Positions 1-6,733 of a DNA stretch of 7,979 nt are shown here, in pieces (the first letter of the stretch is position 1; every line of letters starts with the position of its first letter). The position numbers and the translations under genes were made by a program. Source of the stretch: Paenibacillaceae bacterium UBA6304 (GTDB lineage Bacteria; Bacillota; Bacilli; Paenibacillales; Paenibacillaceae); assembly GCA_002439285.1 (NCBI GenBank), contig DJTQ01000030.1:1-7979 (forward strand). The letters run 5' to 3'. The notes under the pieces are model-generated. The model did no database searches. It was not told the DNA's origin and saw nothing but the letters and a program-made list of their open reading frames with translations.

Positions 1-21
1 GTTCGAGTCCCTTCACCGGCA
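1..21 (+). tRNA. 3' end of a tRNA gene, probably tRNA-Thr (partial)
   Basis: The first bases form a T loop (TTCGAGT, 2-8), the 3' side of the T stem (CCCTT, 9-13), a seven-base acceptor 3' strand (CACCGGC, 14-20) and discriminator A at 21. The implied 5' acceptor strand GCCGGTG fits Bacillales tRNA-Thr, but the anticodon lies outside the window, so the isotype is inferred. The genome does not encode CCA here: TCA follows the discriminator, so the CCA end would have to be added by nucleotidyltransferase. A terminator follows closely, so this is the last gene of its transcript. Confidence 0.72.
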
Positions 22-40
22 TCACACTAATAAACAATGA

Positions 41-76
41 AGCTTTCTTGGATTGAAATCCTTGAAGGCTTTTTTG
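41..76 (+). terminator. Rho-independent terminator after the tRNA
   Basis: A hairpin pairs AGCTTTC (41-47) with GAAGGCT (64-70), and an inner GGAT/ATCC stem closes a TGAA loop. Six T residues follow (70-75). It ends the tRNA transcript and separates it from the broken reductase-like gene that begins about 25 bases further on. Confidence 0.85.
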
Positions 77-98
77 TTGTATATATACACTCGTAACT

Positions 99-748
99 AT
101 GCCATCAACAGATCACCCGAAGATATATGTTCCAATCTGGTTCAGAACTGAAGCGTATAAGCTCGCTGAGAAGTGCCATGGATGTATACATATCGAATCA
201 AGTTATTGTATGCGTTCACCTGATTCGGAAGGCGGTCATGAGGCTTATTCTGTTAGCTGGGCAATGCCCGGTATCATAGACGCGACGATGGATAATCTGG
301 TTATGTTTCAGCAGACTAACGCACTCTTGATGGGCCGAGTCACGTATGAGGGACTCACCACCTTTTGGCCTTTTCAAGAGGGAGATTGGGCTGATGCCAT
401 GAACAAAACCCGCAAGTATGTGGCAACTCGTAACAGTGAGTGTGAAGTGAAGTGGGGGATTATAAAGATACGGTCACGCTCTTAATAGGCAATGTAGAGA
501 ATAAATTGAAGGCGCTTAAAAATGAGCTTCAGGGCAATATCATCATCCCTGCGAGTGCCGGTCTGGTACAAAGCTTGCTAGATGCCGACTTGGTTGATGA
601 ATTCCGCATGATTGTTCACCCTGTTATCGCTGAGAGCGGCAATAGGTATCTGGAGAATATCACCAGCAGACAGGATTTAAAACTTCTGCGAACACAGCTC
701 TACGAGACAAGCGGATATCTACGGTTATGTTACGAAGTGATTAAGTAG
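99..748 (+). pseudogene. Frameshifted dihydrofolate-reductase-fold (RibD C-terminal family) protein
   Basis: Two overlapping open frames together give one DHFR-like protein of the RibD_C family. The left frame (99-485) contributes the conserved block LLMGRVTYEGLTTFWP around residues 77-92 and a following KYVATRN strand. The right frame (from about 458 to 748) contributes SAGLVQSLLDADLVDEFRM, the HPV strand and a LRLCYEV C-terminal strand. The frames join at a run of five G (454-458); six G would give a continuous W-G-D-Y reading, so one G is missing. Residues 1 to about 45 do not resemble the family's usual first strand and SLDG motif, and I see no good ribosome site before the ATG at 99. The family contains NADPH-dependent reductases, many without known substrates. 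It is most likely a decaying gene. A sequencing error in the G run could explain the frameshift but not the odd N-terminus. Confidence 0.8.
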
Positions 749-755
749 GTTGTTT

Positions 756-769
756 TACTATATATAGTA
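756..769. promoter_or_regulatory. NrdR box upstream of nrdD
   Basis: The 14 bases TACTATATATAGTA are a perfect palindrome and match the core of the known NrdR box consensus (acaCwAtATaTwGtgt). NrdR is the zinc-finger/ATP-cone repressor of bacterial ribonucleotide reductase genes, and it senses the ATP/dATP balance. The box lies about 140 bases before the nrdD start codon and about 72 bases before the predicted transcription start. NrdR boxes usually come in pairs about 31 bases apart. The spot at that distance (centre 793.5) holds a different palindrome and matches NrdR poorly. Confidence 0.75.
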
Positions 770-784
770 GCATTTTGCCTTCGG

Positions 785-802
785 CAGTGTTCATAATCAC
801 TG
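785..802. promoter_or_regulatory. FNR/CRP-like operator in the nrdD promoter
   Basis: CAGTG and CACTG are inverted around eight bases, centred at 793.5. Written as AGTGT-N6-TCACT it matches 7 of 10 positions of the Gram-positive Fnr/CRP consensus TGTGA-N6-TCACA. The centre is 41.5 bases before the start predicted from the TATACT -10 element, the standard place for class II activation by Fnr. No good -35 hexamer is visible, as expected of an activator-dependent promoter. The role is inferred from the match, the position and the anaerobic function of the downstream genes. Confidence 0.5.
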
Positions 803-822
803 TAAGTTGATTTTTAATAAGG

Positions 823-828
823 TATACT
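823..828 (+). promoter_or_regulatory. Predicted -10 element of the nrdDG promoter
   Basis: TATACT matches 5 of 6 positions of the sigma-A -10 consensus and predicts a start near 835. The hexamer 17 bases upstream (CTGTAA) is a poor -35 element, so the FNR-like site just upstream may replace it. A second TATACC occurs at 871-876 within an inverted GTATAC repeat and cannot be excluded as an alternative. Confidence 0.45.
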
Positions 829-834
829 TCCTGG

Positions 835-871
835 ACAAGCGGGGGATGAAACTTAGACGCCCCCTAGTTGT
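835..871 (+). promoter_or_regulatory. Stem-loop at the predicted 5' end of the nrdDG mRNA
   Basis: ACAA (835-838) pairs with TTGT (868-871), and GGGGG (841-845) pairs with CCCCC (860-864). The two helices are separated by a small internal loop, and the terminal loop has 14 bases. The structure would start at the predicted first base of the message. No T tract follows, so it is not a terminator. It could protect the 5' end of the RNA or simply be chance. Confidence 0.35.
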
Positions 872-894
872 ATACCTGATTTTAAAATTAATAC

Positions 895-900
895 GAAGGA
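895..900 (+). promoter_or_regulatory. Ribosome binding site of nrdD
   Basis: GAAGGA lies eight bases before the ATG at 909 and overlaps the alternative ATG at 900. This selects the start at 909, where the ATP-cone sequence begins. Confidence 0.7.
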
Positions 901-908
901 TGGAATTC

Positions 909-3089
909 ATGATAGTTATTAAGCGAGACGGTTCAGAGGTAGCTTTCAATCAACAGAAAATCATCGATGCGATTTGCGCGGCCATGAATCATACCGAGAA
1001 AAAAGGCGATGCTGAATTGGCACAAAAGATAGCCGACAAAGTGACGCGGAAAATTTCCAAGCTTGAGAAAGTGGATATTGAACATATTCAGGACGAAGTT
1101 CAATCCGCTCTGATGAACAGCAGAAGGAAAGATGCCGCCGAGGCCTACATCGGCTATCGTGAAGTTAGAACCTTGAAGCGGCGCGAGCGCAGCAGCCTGG
1201 ATAAGAAGGTACTCGGGCTCCTGGAGCTCACGAATGAAGAGGTATTAAAAGAGAACTCCAATAAGGATGGTGCGACGATTCCAACGCAGCGCGATTTGCT
1301 TGCAGGCATCATGGCTAAGGACTTCGCCCAAACCTATATGATCCCCAAACGGGTCGTTGAAGCTCATAACAGCGGGGATCTGCATTTTCATGACCAGGAT
1401 TACAGCCCATATTTTCCGATTTATAACTGCATGCTGATCGATCTGAAAGGAATGCTTGAGAACGGATTTAAGCTGGGCAACGCACAAATTGAAACTCCGA
1501 AATCCATTACGACTGCGACAGCCATCACGGCCCAGATTATTGCGCAAGTGGCGAGCCATATCTATGGCGGCAATACGATTAATGAAATCGATCGGATTTT
1601 GGCCCCGTACGTCTTAGAATCTTTCAACAAGCACTATCGCAAAGGCCTGGAATGGCTATATATGCTGGAAACTGACGAAATCAAAGCCATAGATATTTCC
1701 TGGGAAAATGAAGAGTTACATAAAAAGTATCCGCGTTGCTTTGAATATGCCAAAAATCTGACCGAAAAAGAAACCTATGATGCATTCCAATCCCTTGAAT
1801 ATGAAATCAATACACTGGTAAGCGCAAACGGACAGACGCCTTTTAGTACGTTCGGTTTTGGCCGGGGATTGTCTTGGGCGGAGCGGCAAATCCAAATCGC
1901 TATTTTGCAAAACCGGATCCGCGGACTCGGAAGAGACGGGAAAACTGCTATTTTTCCTAAGCTGATCTTTGGCCTGGAAGAGGGCGTCAATCTGAAGCCG
2001 GGGGATCCGAATTACGATATCAAACAGTTGGCTCTAAAATGCAGTACATTACGGATGTATCCCGACATTATTTCCGTGCCGAAGGTAAAAGAAATTACCG
2101 GCTCTTTTAAGTTTCCGATGGGATGTCGTTCTTTCTTAGGTAGATATGAAGAGAACGGAATAGAATTACACGACGGTCGTTTTAACATGGGGGTAGTGAC
2201 CGCTAATTTACCGCGGATCGCTATCAAAGCAAACGGCTCGGAGACAGCCTTCTACCGGCATTTGGATGAATTGCTGGAAGTGTGCAAAGAAGGGCTGATG
2301 TATCGCATCGAACGTTTGAAGGGCGTCAAGGCCAAGGTGGCTCCTATTTTATATATGGAGGGAGCAGCCGGAAGCCGCCTTCAATCCGAGGATACGATCG
2401 ATCACCTGCTTAAGAACGGTAGAGCCAGCATTTCTTTAGGCTATATCGGGATTCATGAAACGATGATGGCTTTGTACGGAACCTGTCTTTTTGATGATCA
2501 GGAATTACGGAAAAAAGGGTTGCAGATCGTGCAGTACTTAAGTCAAAAAGCCGAGCAATGGAAAGAGGAGACCGGATATGGCTTCAGCTTATATTCCACA
2601 CCGGCGGAATCTCTATGCTACCGGTTCTGCAAGCTGGATGAGGAGAAGTTCGGCCGTGTAGACGGAGTGACGGACAAAGGGTATTATACGAACTCTTTTC
2701 ATCTTGACGTTAATATAAAAGTGACTCCTTTTGAAAAGATCGAATTCGAGAAGGATTACCCGCAGTTTGCGAATGGCGGATTTATTACGTACTGCGAATT
2801 CGACTCGCTTGTCAACAATCCGGAGGCACTGGAAGCGGTATGGGATTACGCTTATGAACGGGTGCCTTACTTTGGAACGAACACCCCGACGGATAGATGC
2901 TTGGAATGCGGTTTTGAAGGGGAGTTTGAAGCCACCAATACCGGATTTGAATGTCCGAACTGCGGTAATGCCAATCCGAAAACTTCTTCCGTCATCCGGC
3001 GCTGCTGCGGATATTTGTCGGAGCCGAGTCAACGCCCGTTTAATGCTGGCAAGCAAAAAGAAGTACTCTCCCGCGTGAAGCACATGTGA
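909..3089 (+). CDS. nrdD: Anaerobic (class III) ribonucleoside-triphosphate reductase
   Basis: This cytoplasmic glycyl-radical enzyme reduces ribonucleoside triphosphates to deoxynucleotides without oxygen. The 726-residue length fits the family (E. coli about 712). An allosteric ATP-cone occupies roughly residues 1-90, beginning MIVIKRDGSEVAFNQQK. The catalytic barrel follows, with Cys174 (FPIYNCML) and Cys378 (CSTLRMYPD) aligning with the two active-site cysteines known from E. coli (C175, C384). Near the end, CLEC and CPNC form a four-cysteine zinc site. The RRCCGYL motif places the radical glycine at Gly701, 26 residues from the C-terminus. The frame stays open upstream to 807, but the ribosome site at 895-900 and the family N-terminus favour 909. 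The activase gene follows six bases after the stop, so the two are co-transcribed. NrdR and FNR-like sites upstream suggest control by nucleotide pools and oxygen. Confidence 0.97.
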   Translation: MIVIKRDGSEVAFNQQKIIDAICAAMNHTEKKGDAELAQKIADKVTRKISKLEKVDIEHIQDEVQSALMNSRRKDAAEAYIGYREVRTLKRRERSSLDKKVLGLLELTNEEVLKENSNKDGATIPTQRDLLAGIMAKDFAQTYMIPKRVVEAHNSGDLHFHDQDYSPYFPIYNCMLIDLKGMLENGFKLGNAQIETPKSITTATAITAQIIAQVASHIYGGNTINEIDRILAPYVLESFNKHYRKGLEWLYMLETDEIKAIDISWENEELHKKYPRCFEYAKNLTEKETYDAFQSLEYEINTLVSANGQTPFSTFGFGRGLSWAERQIQIAILQNRIRGLGRDGKTAIFPKLIFGLEEGVNLKPGDPNYDIKQLALKCSTLRMYPDIISVPKVKEITGSFKFPMGCRSFLGRYEENGIELHDGRFNMGVVTANLPRIAIKANGSETAFYRHLDELLEVCKEGLMYRIERLKGVKAKVAPILYMEGAAGSRLQSEDTIDHLLKNGRASISLGYIGIHETMMALYGTCLFDDQELRKKGLQIVQYLSQKAEQWKEETGYGFSLYSTPAESLCYRFCKLDEEKFGRVDGVTDKGYYTNSFHLDVNIKVTPFEKIEFEKDYPQFANGGFITYCEFDSLVNNPEALEAVWDYAYERVPYFGTNTPTDRCLECGFEGEFEATNTGFECPNCGNANPKTSSVIRRCCGYLSEPSQRPFNAGKQKEVLSRVKHM

Positions 3090-3095
3090 GGCTTT

Positions 3096-3599
3096 ATGTA
3101 CATCGCGGATTATAAAAGATTTGACGTCATCAATGGAAGAGGACTTCGGCATTCGGTATTTACTTCAGGTTGTACACATCATTGCAAAGGCTGCTTTAAT
3201 GCGGCTACATGGAACTTTAATTACGGGAAGCCCTATACAGAAGAACTGGAAGAACAAATTATCGGTGATTTGAACATGCCGGATGTTCATATAGCCGGCT
3301 TGTCCATCTTGGGCGGAGAGCCGTTTCAGAATGTGGAAGGACTGCTGGGACTCGTCTCCAGGGTTCGTAAAGAATGCCCCACCAAGGATATCTGGATCTG
3401 GTCCGGGTATACGTTCGAGGAAATTGTCGTGGATGAAGGCAAGCGGGAACTGCTAAGTTATTGCGATGTTCTTATCGACGGGAAATTCATTCTGGAGCAG
3501 CGCAATCTGAAGTTGAAATGGCGTGGCTCCAACAATCAGCGTGTGATCCATGTGAGAGAAAGTTTGCGAACCAAGCAGGCTGTACTAATGCCTCTCTAA
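3096..3599 (+). CDS. nrdG: Anaerobic ribonucleotide reductase activating enzyme (radical SAM)
   Basis: This radical SAM protein uses a [4Fe-4S] cluster and S-adenosylmethionine to generate the glycyl radical on NrdD. At 167 residues it has normal NrdG length. The cluster ligands are Cys26, Cys30 and Cys33 in SGCTHHCKGCFNAATW (CxxxCxxC), and the SAM-binding GGEP motif is at residues 73-76. Other family landmarks are WSGYTFEE (102-109), DVLIDGKF (124-131) and WRGSNNQRVI (142-151). The start lies six bases after the nrdD stop. A modest GTGAGG overlapping the nrdD stop serves as the ribosome site, so translation may be partly coupled. A long hairpin directly downstream ends the operon. Confidence 0.96.
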   Translation: MYIADYKRFDVINGRGLRHSVFTSGCTHHCKGCFNAATWNFNYGKPYTEELEEQIIGDLNMPDVHIAGLSILGGEPFQNVEGLLGLVSRVRKECPTKDIWIWSGYTFEEIVVDEGKRELLSYCDVLIDGKFILEQRNLKLKWRGSNNQRVIHVRESLRTKQAVLMPL

Positions 3600-3609
3600 A
3601 CGGAAATGT

Positions 3610-3655
3610 AAATAGCCCTCGTCTTGAAATTCAAGGCGGGGGCTATTTGATTTGG
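3610..3655 (+). terminator. Strong hairpin terminator after nrdG
   Basis: An 18-base arm (3610-3627, starting AAATAGCCC) pairs along its full length with 3631-3648 (ending GGGGCTATTT), with only two G-T wobbles and a three-base loop. The T-rich tail is short (TATTTGATTT) but the stem is very stable. It lies 10 bases after the nrdG stop and closes the nrdDG operon. Confidence 0.85.
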
Positions 3656-3665
3656 ATCCCGGGTA

Positions 3666-3694
3666 TAGAAATGGTAAGGAAAAAGGAATATAAT
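3666..3694 (+). promoter_or_regulatory. Possible sigma-A promoter of guaD
   Basis: A perfect TATAAT at 3689-3694 is preceded at 17 bases by TAGAAA (3666-3671), which matches TTGACA at 4 of 6 positions. The predicted start is near 3701, leaving a leader of about 65 bases. I see no purine riboswitch fold in that leader. Confidence 0.45.
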
Positions 3695-3750
3695 AACTTA
3701 AATTTGAAGCTTCCTTTAATATCCAGTCTCATCAAATGAAACTCAATCGT

Positions 3751-3757
3751 AAAGGAG
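3751..3757 (+). promoter_or_regulatory. Ribosome binding site of guaD
   Basis: AAAGGAG lies eight bases before the ATG at 3766. It selects that start over the upstream in-frame ATG at 3736, which has no such site. Confidence 0.8.
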
Positions 3758-3765
3758 ACATCATT

Positions 3766-4245
3766 ATGACAGAAAGAGATCATAAACATTGGATGGAGAT
3801 GGCGATTTCCGAAGCGATGGAGAATGTCGTTCAGGCCGAAGGCGGGCCCTTTGGAGCGATTGTTGTAAAAGACGGCAAAGTGATCGGAATGGGGAGAAAT
3901 TCGGTTACCTCGTTGAACGATCCTACAGCCCATGCCGAAGTCCAGGCGATTCGTGAGGCATGCCGTCATTTGAATGATTTCGAGTTAAAGGGCTGCACCA
4001 TCTATACTAGCTGTGAGCCCTGTCCTATGTGTTTAGGAGCTATTTACTGGTCGCGTCCGGACGCCGTTTATTATGCAAACACGAAGGAAGATGCCGCCGA
4101 CATCGGATTTGACGATCATTTTATCTACGAACAGATTGCCACGCCCATGGAAGATCGCTTCATCCCCATGAAACAGATTCAAACGAGGGACAACTTGCTA
4201 CCGTTTAACACCTGGAGAACATCGAACGATAAAATACAATATTGA
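3766..4245 (+). CDS. guaD: Guanine deaminase (cytidine-deaminase fold)
   Basis: The enzyme hydrolyses guanine to xanthine and ammonia in the cytoplasm, for purine salvage and nitrogen supply. The 159-residue protein matches the small Bacillus-type enzyme (156 residues) and not the large amidohydrolase type. Zinc ligands are His56 in the HAE motif and Cys86 and Cys89 in PCPMC. Glu58 is the expected proton shuttle. The GFDDHFIY block (114-121) is characteristic of guanine deaminase and separates it from the tRNA adenosine deaminase TadA; Asp117 corresponds to the second acidic catalytic residue of the B. subtilis enzyme. The C-terminal segment ending in Tyr159 is also kept; in the Bacillus domain-swapped dimer this tail caps the active site. 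The gene stands alone between two terminators with a plausible promoter of its own. Confidence 0.94.
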   Translation: MTERDHKHWMEMAISEAMENVVQAEGGPFGAIVVKDGKVIGMGRNSVTSLNDPTAHAEVQAIREACRHLNDFELKGCTIYTSCEPCPMCLGAIYWSRPDAVYYANTKEDAADIGFDDHFIYEQIATPMEDRFIPMKQIQTRDNLLPFNTWRTSNDKIQY

Positions 4246-4478
4246 CGGACATCTGAGGGCCTTTTCGTAAACGCCTAGAAAAGAGTATTTGTATGCAAGA
4301 TGGCTGCCCTGCTGCATCCCCTGGATGGTACTGTCAACGTTAAAGGTCGAACTGGCGATTAAGCTGGGGGATGGGGAGATCCTGCGAATTAAGCCTAAGC
4401 CCGAAATTCCGGTAGTCGAACGTTCCTGATCTGATCTTGATAGTAATCCGGCAACATCCCTCTTAAACGCGCGAAAGA
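4246..4478. other. Intergenic stretch without a convincing gene
   Basis: Between the guaD stop and the convergent terminator I see no complete gene with a ribosome site. On the plus strand a frame stays open from 4271 to a TGA at 4427-4429; its second half reads protein-like (KVELAIKLGDGEILRIKPKP), but the only ATG (4325) has no ribosome site. It could be the tail of a decayed gene or chance. No match to a known family was recognised. Confidence 0.4.
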
Positions 4479-4535
4479 CAAACGACCCTAGTCCGTGCCG
4501 GAATTTATCCAGCAGGACCAGGGACGTTTGCGTTT
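4479..4535. terminator. Probable bidirectional terminator between convergent genes
   Basis: CAAACG (4479-4484), CCCT and GTCC pair with GGAC, AGGG and CGTTTG (4525-4530). Single mismatches separate the helices, and a loop of about 20 bases closes the hairpin. TTTT follows on the plus strand (4532-4535), and the minus-strand exit is also T-rich. It lies between guaD (plus) and the YitT-family gene (minus), where one element could serve both. Confidence 0.6.
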
Positions 4536-4565
4536 TAGACGTTAGGATATGATAAGTTAAAATAC

Positions 4566-5417
4566 CTATGAGCGGACGAAAATTTCGCTATCCGGGTCGC
4601 AAGTTTTCACAATCGCTTTAAGCCGGGCCGTTTCCCATCGATGGCATTTGTAATGGAGCACCTGTGGGATGCCGCCGTCCGGAGCATTCCCGATATAAGC
4701 AGCGCGGCGGTTCAGGTAACGATCCACCGCTATTTGAATCTCAACGCATTCCGCGCTTTGAATCTGCACCAGGACGTGTAGCTTCAAGCCGAACAGCGGG
4801 ATTTTTACCGATTCATAAGCGAGAATATAGGCGGTTACCGAATACACGGCCTGCTCAAAACCGAAATGAAAGCCGGCGGCAATCAGGATGAAGCAATTTA
4901 GCAGCAACATCAATCCTTCCGGTGAGAGGCCTTTCCGTTTCCGGAAACGAAACCTTTCCACGGCCTTCTCGGCTGTGTCGAGCGCGCCGCCAAAGCGCAA
5001 GGCGAGCCCCAGGCCGAGCCCGAGGGATAGTCCTCCGGTCAAAGCGGCCGGAAGCGGATCGCCCATAAGCGCCGGATAAGGGTGCAGCAGTATCGTGCCT
5101 ATTGAGAATACGAGCAGACCACACACGGTAAACAGCGCAAAGGAAGCATCGATATTTTTACGTGCGGACACAAGCAATGGCAGATTCAGCAGAAATAAGA
5201 ACAGTCCAAGTCTCATTTCCGTAGATAGAGCAAAGAGTGCGGACAAACCGGTTACTCCACCTACCACGATGCCATGCGGCATTAAGAACAATTCCAATCC
5301 TGCAGATGCCAGCAGTGCTCCGGCAATGATGCCGGCAAGCCTAATTAAGGCGGGATACATCCGCCAAGGAAACCGGCGGTCGTTCATTGGAGATTCGGCG
5401 GTGAGTCTAGTTTTCAA
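4566..5417 (-). CDS. YitT-family integral membrane protein with DUF2179 tail
   Basis: This 283-residue protein belongs to the YitT family of Firmicute inner-membrane proteins, whose transport function is not established. About five to six hydrophobic spans cover residues 23-203. The first spans carry the family signature LFLMPHGIVVGGVTGLSAL (43-61). GGALDTAE (143-150) sits where relatives have GGALDGTE-like or GGSTGGT-like sequences. The soluble part from about 205 resembles DUF2179, starting around KLHVLVQIQS. I chose the TTG start at 5417 because GGGGGAG (plus 5423-5429) lies five bases before it; a GTG at 5423 overlaps that site and the ATG at 5387 has none. It reads in the same direction as khtU with a 71-base gap, so it may share that transcript. 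No strong terminator or promoter was seen in the gap. Confidence 0.85.
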   Translation of the reverse strand: MKTRLTAESPMNDRRFPWRMYPALIRLAGIIAGALLASAGLELFLMPHGIVVGGVTGLSALFALSTEMRLGLFLFLLNLPLLVSARKNIDASFALFTVCGLLVFSIGTILLHPYPALMGDPLPAALTGGLSLGLGLGLALRFGGALDTAEKAVERFRFRKRKGLSPEGLMLLLNCFILIAAGFHFGFEQAVYSVTAYILAYESVKIPLFGLKLHVLVQIQSAECVEIQIAVDRYLNRRAAYIGNAPDGGIPQVLHYKCHRWETARLKAIVKTCDPDSEIFVRS

Positions 5418-5457
5418 GCTCACTCCCCCTTTCCAAGGGTAACGGCAGCTTGGCTAT

Positions 5458-5471
5458 GACAAGATATTGTC
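5458..5471. repeat. Small inverted repeat between khtU and the YitT-family gene
   Basis: GACAA and TTGTC flank GATA, giving a 5-base stem with a 4-base spacer. It could be a weak operator or a short RNA hairpin between the two genes. Its size does not rule out chance. Confidence 0.25.
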
Positions 5472-5488
5472 TGACTCCGATTCATCGA

Positions 5489-6733
5489 TCAAGAAGTAGG
5501 CTCTTCCTGTAGCGGTTTATTTTGGGCCAATTGTTTCCGGTAACGTTCTTCGAATTTAAATACCTTATTCAATTGTTTCAGCACCCATTTGCTTTCTTTG
5601 GCCAGAAGCGGCCCAAGGATGGCTAGAATTAACACGTATAGCGCTGCAAATGGTTGAAGGATGGCCATTAACCCCCCCGCTTTTCCCAAATTCACAAGAA
5701 TAATGGAAAATTCGCCCCGGCCGACAATCGTAAGTCCGATATTTATGGAAGCCTTCGGAGATAGCCCGGCTTTTCGCCCGGCAATCATGCCAGCCGTAAT
5801 ATTGCCGATCAAGGTAAGAATAACGGCAATCAAGGAATACCAGACCGCTCCGCCCAGCTGCGTCGGATCAATGGACAGACCAAAGCTGAAGAAGAACACG
5901 GCTCCAAAAAAGTCGCGAAATGGAATGACGAATTTCTCGATTCGCTTTACGTGCTCCGTTTCGGCAAGCACTAAGCCAAGGAGAAGAGCACCGATCGCTT
6001 CGGCGACATGGATGGTTTCAGAGAATCCGGCAACGAGGAACAACCCGGAAAAAATAACAAGAATGAACAATTCATTAGATCGAATATTTAAAACGCGGTT
6101 GAGTAAGGGGATAAGTTTTCTTCCGACAAACAGTAATAATAACATATAACCAAGTGAAATCACTGTAGACAAGAGGATTCCGCCGAGTGTAGTAGATCCG
6201 CTGAGAAGCAGTCCCGACAAGACGGATATATAGAGGGCAAGTACAACATCTTCGAACATGGTAATACCTAGTACCATTTCCGTTTCCGGATTGGCCGTTC
6301 TCTTCAAATCAACGAGGACCTTGGCTACGATGGCACTGGAAGAGAAGGTAGTAATGCCGGCAATTACGAGGATCTCCGAAAGGGGAAAGCCGGATACAAT
6401 TCCGAAGAGTAAGCCAAGCGCGAAGTTGATTCCGATATAAATAGTTCCGCCCATCACGATCGACTTGCCTGATTTGATCAGTCGGCTGACCGAAAATTCG
6501 AGTCCCAGATAAAAGAGCAGGAAAAGGACACCGATTCGTCCCATGAAATCGATAAAAGGGGCACTTTCGATAAAGCGGAAATCAAAATGGCCGAGTTCCA
6601 TGGCATGAGGACCTACGATCATCCCGATAATAATATAAAAGGGGATTACAGACAGACGCAATTTAGCGGAGATGAGTCCGGCGGCCGCAATCAGGGCGAC
6701 CGCCAGGCCGATCTCAAGTACGATATGATCCAT
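5489..6733 (-). CDS. khtU: K+/H+ antiporter membrane subunit (CPA2 family, KhtU-like)
   Basis: This cation/proton antiporter of 414 residues has about a dozen hydrophobic spans. In B. subtilis, KhtU exports potassium in exchange for protons, with KhtT as regulator. Family features include GRIGVLFLLFYLGLEF (65-80), the unwound-helix region TFSSSAIVAK (129-138), and the acidic pair Glu161-Asp162 (MFEDVVLALY) in a membrane span, the expected ion/proton site. FFGAVFFFSFGLSIDP (275-290) and VGRGEFS (337-343) are also typical. Unlike KefB/KefC it has only a short polar tail (about 380-414) and no fused RCK domain; that role falls to the adjacent KhtT. The ATG follows the khtT TGA with no gap, and GGAAGTGG at the end of khtT is its ribosome site, so the subunits are translationally coupled. 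Confidence 0.92.
   Translation of the reverse strand: MDHIVLEIGLAVALIAAAGLISAKLRLSVIPFYIIIGMIVGPHAMELGHFDFRFIESAPFIDFMGRIGVLFLLFYLGLEFSVSRLIKSGKSIVMGGTIYIGINFALGLLFGIVSGFPLSEILVIAGITTFSSSAIVAKVLVDLKRTANPETEMVLGITMFEDVVLALYISVLSGLLLSGSTTLGGILLSTVISLGYMLLLLFVGRKLIPLLNRVLNIRSNELFILVIFSGLFLVAGFSETIHVAEAIGALLLGLVLAETEHVKRIEKFVIPFRDFFGAVFFFSFGLSIDPTQLGGAVWYSLIAVILTLIGNITAGMIAGRKAGLSPKASINIGLTIVGRGEFSIILVNLGKAGGLMAILQPFAALYVLILAILGPLLAKESKWVLKQLNKVFKFEERYRKQLAQNKPLQEEPTS

Noticed and set aside
1..98. tRNA 3' end as the attachment site of an integrated element
   Set aside because: No integrase or recombinase gene follows, no second copy of the tRNA 3' end was seen in the window, and the next intact genes are chromosomal housekeeping genes.
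786..801. Second NrdR box partner of the palindrome at 756-769
   Set aside because: The distance is right (31 bases between centres), but the key CwAtATaTwG core is not matched. The repeat fits the Fnr/CRP pattern better.
807..820. E. coli-type FNR site TTGAT-N4-ATCAA
   Set aside because: TTGAT is present but the second half reads AATAA, with only partial agreement, and it lies too close to the -10 element for an activator.
807..908. N-terminal extension of nrdD starting at 807
   Set aside because: The extra 34 residues do not resemble any NrdD, the region contains the -10 element and leader, and a ribosome site points to the ATG at 909.
2613..3152. Long minus-strand open frame (179 codons) under the end of nrdD and start of nrdG
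   Set aside because: It lies fully antisense to strongly conserved nrdD and nrdG coding sequence, shows no family features and has no ribosome site. It is a shadow of codon use on the other strand.
3695..3765. Purine riboswitch before guaD
   Set aside because: The leader is about 65 bases and lacks the conserved three-way-junction bases of the purine aptamer; no such fold was seen.
5661..6149. Plus-strand open frame of 162 codons opposite khtU
   Set aside because: It is antisense to well-conserved membrane spans of khtU, and its product is a low-complexity proline- and isoleucine-rich sequence typical of a shadow frame.
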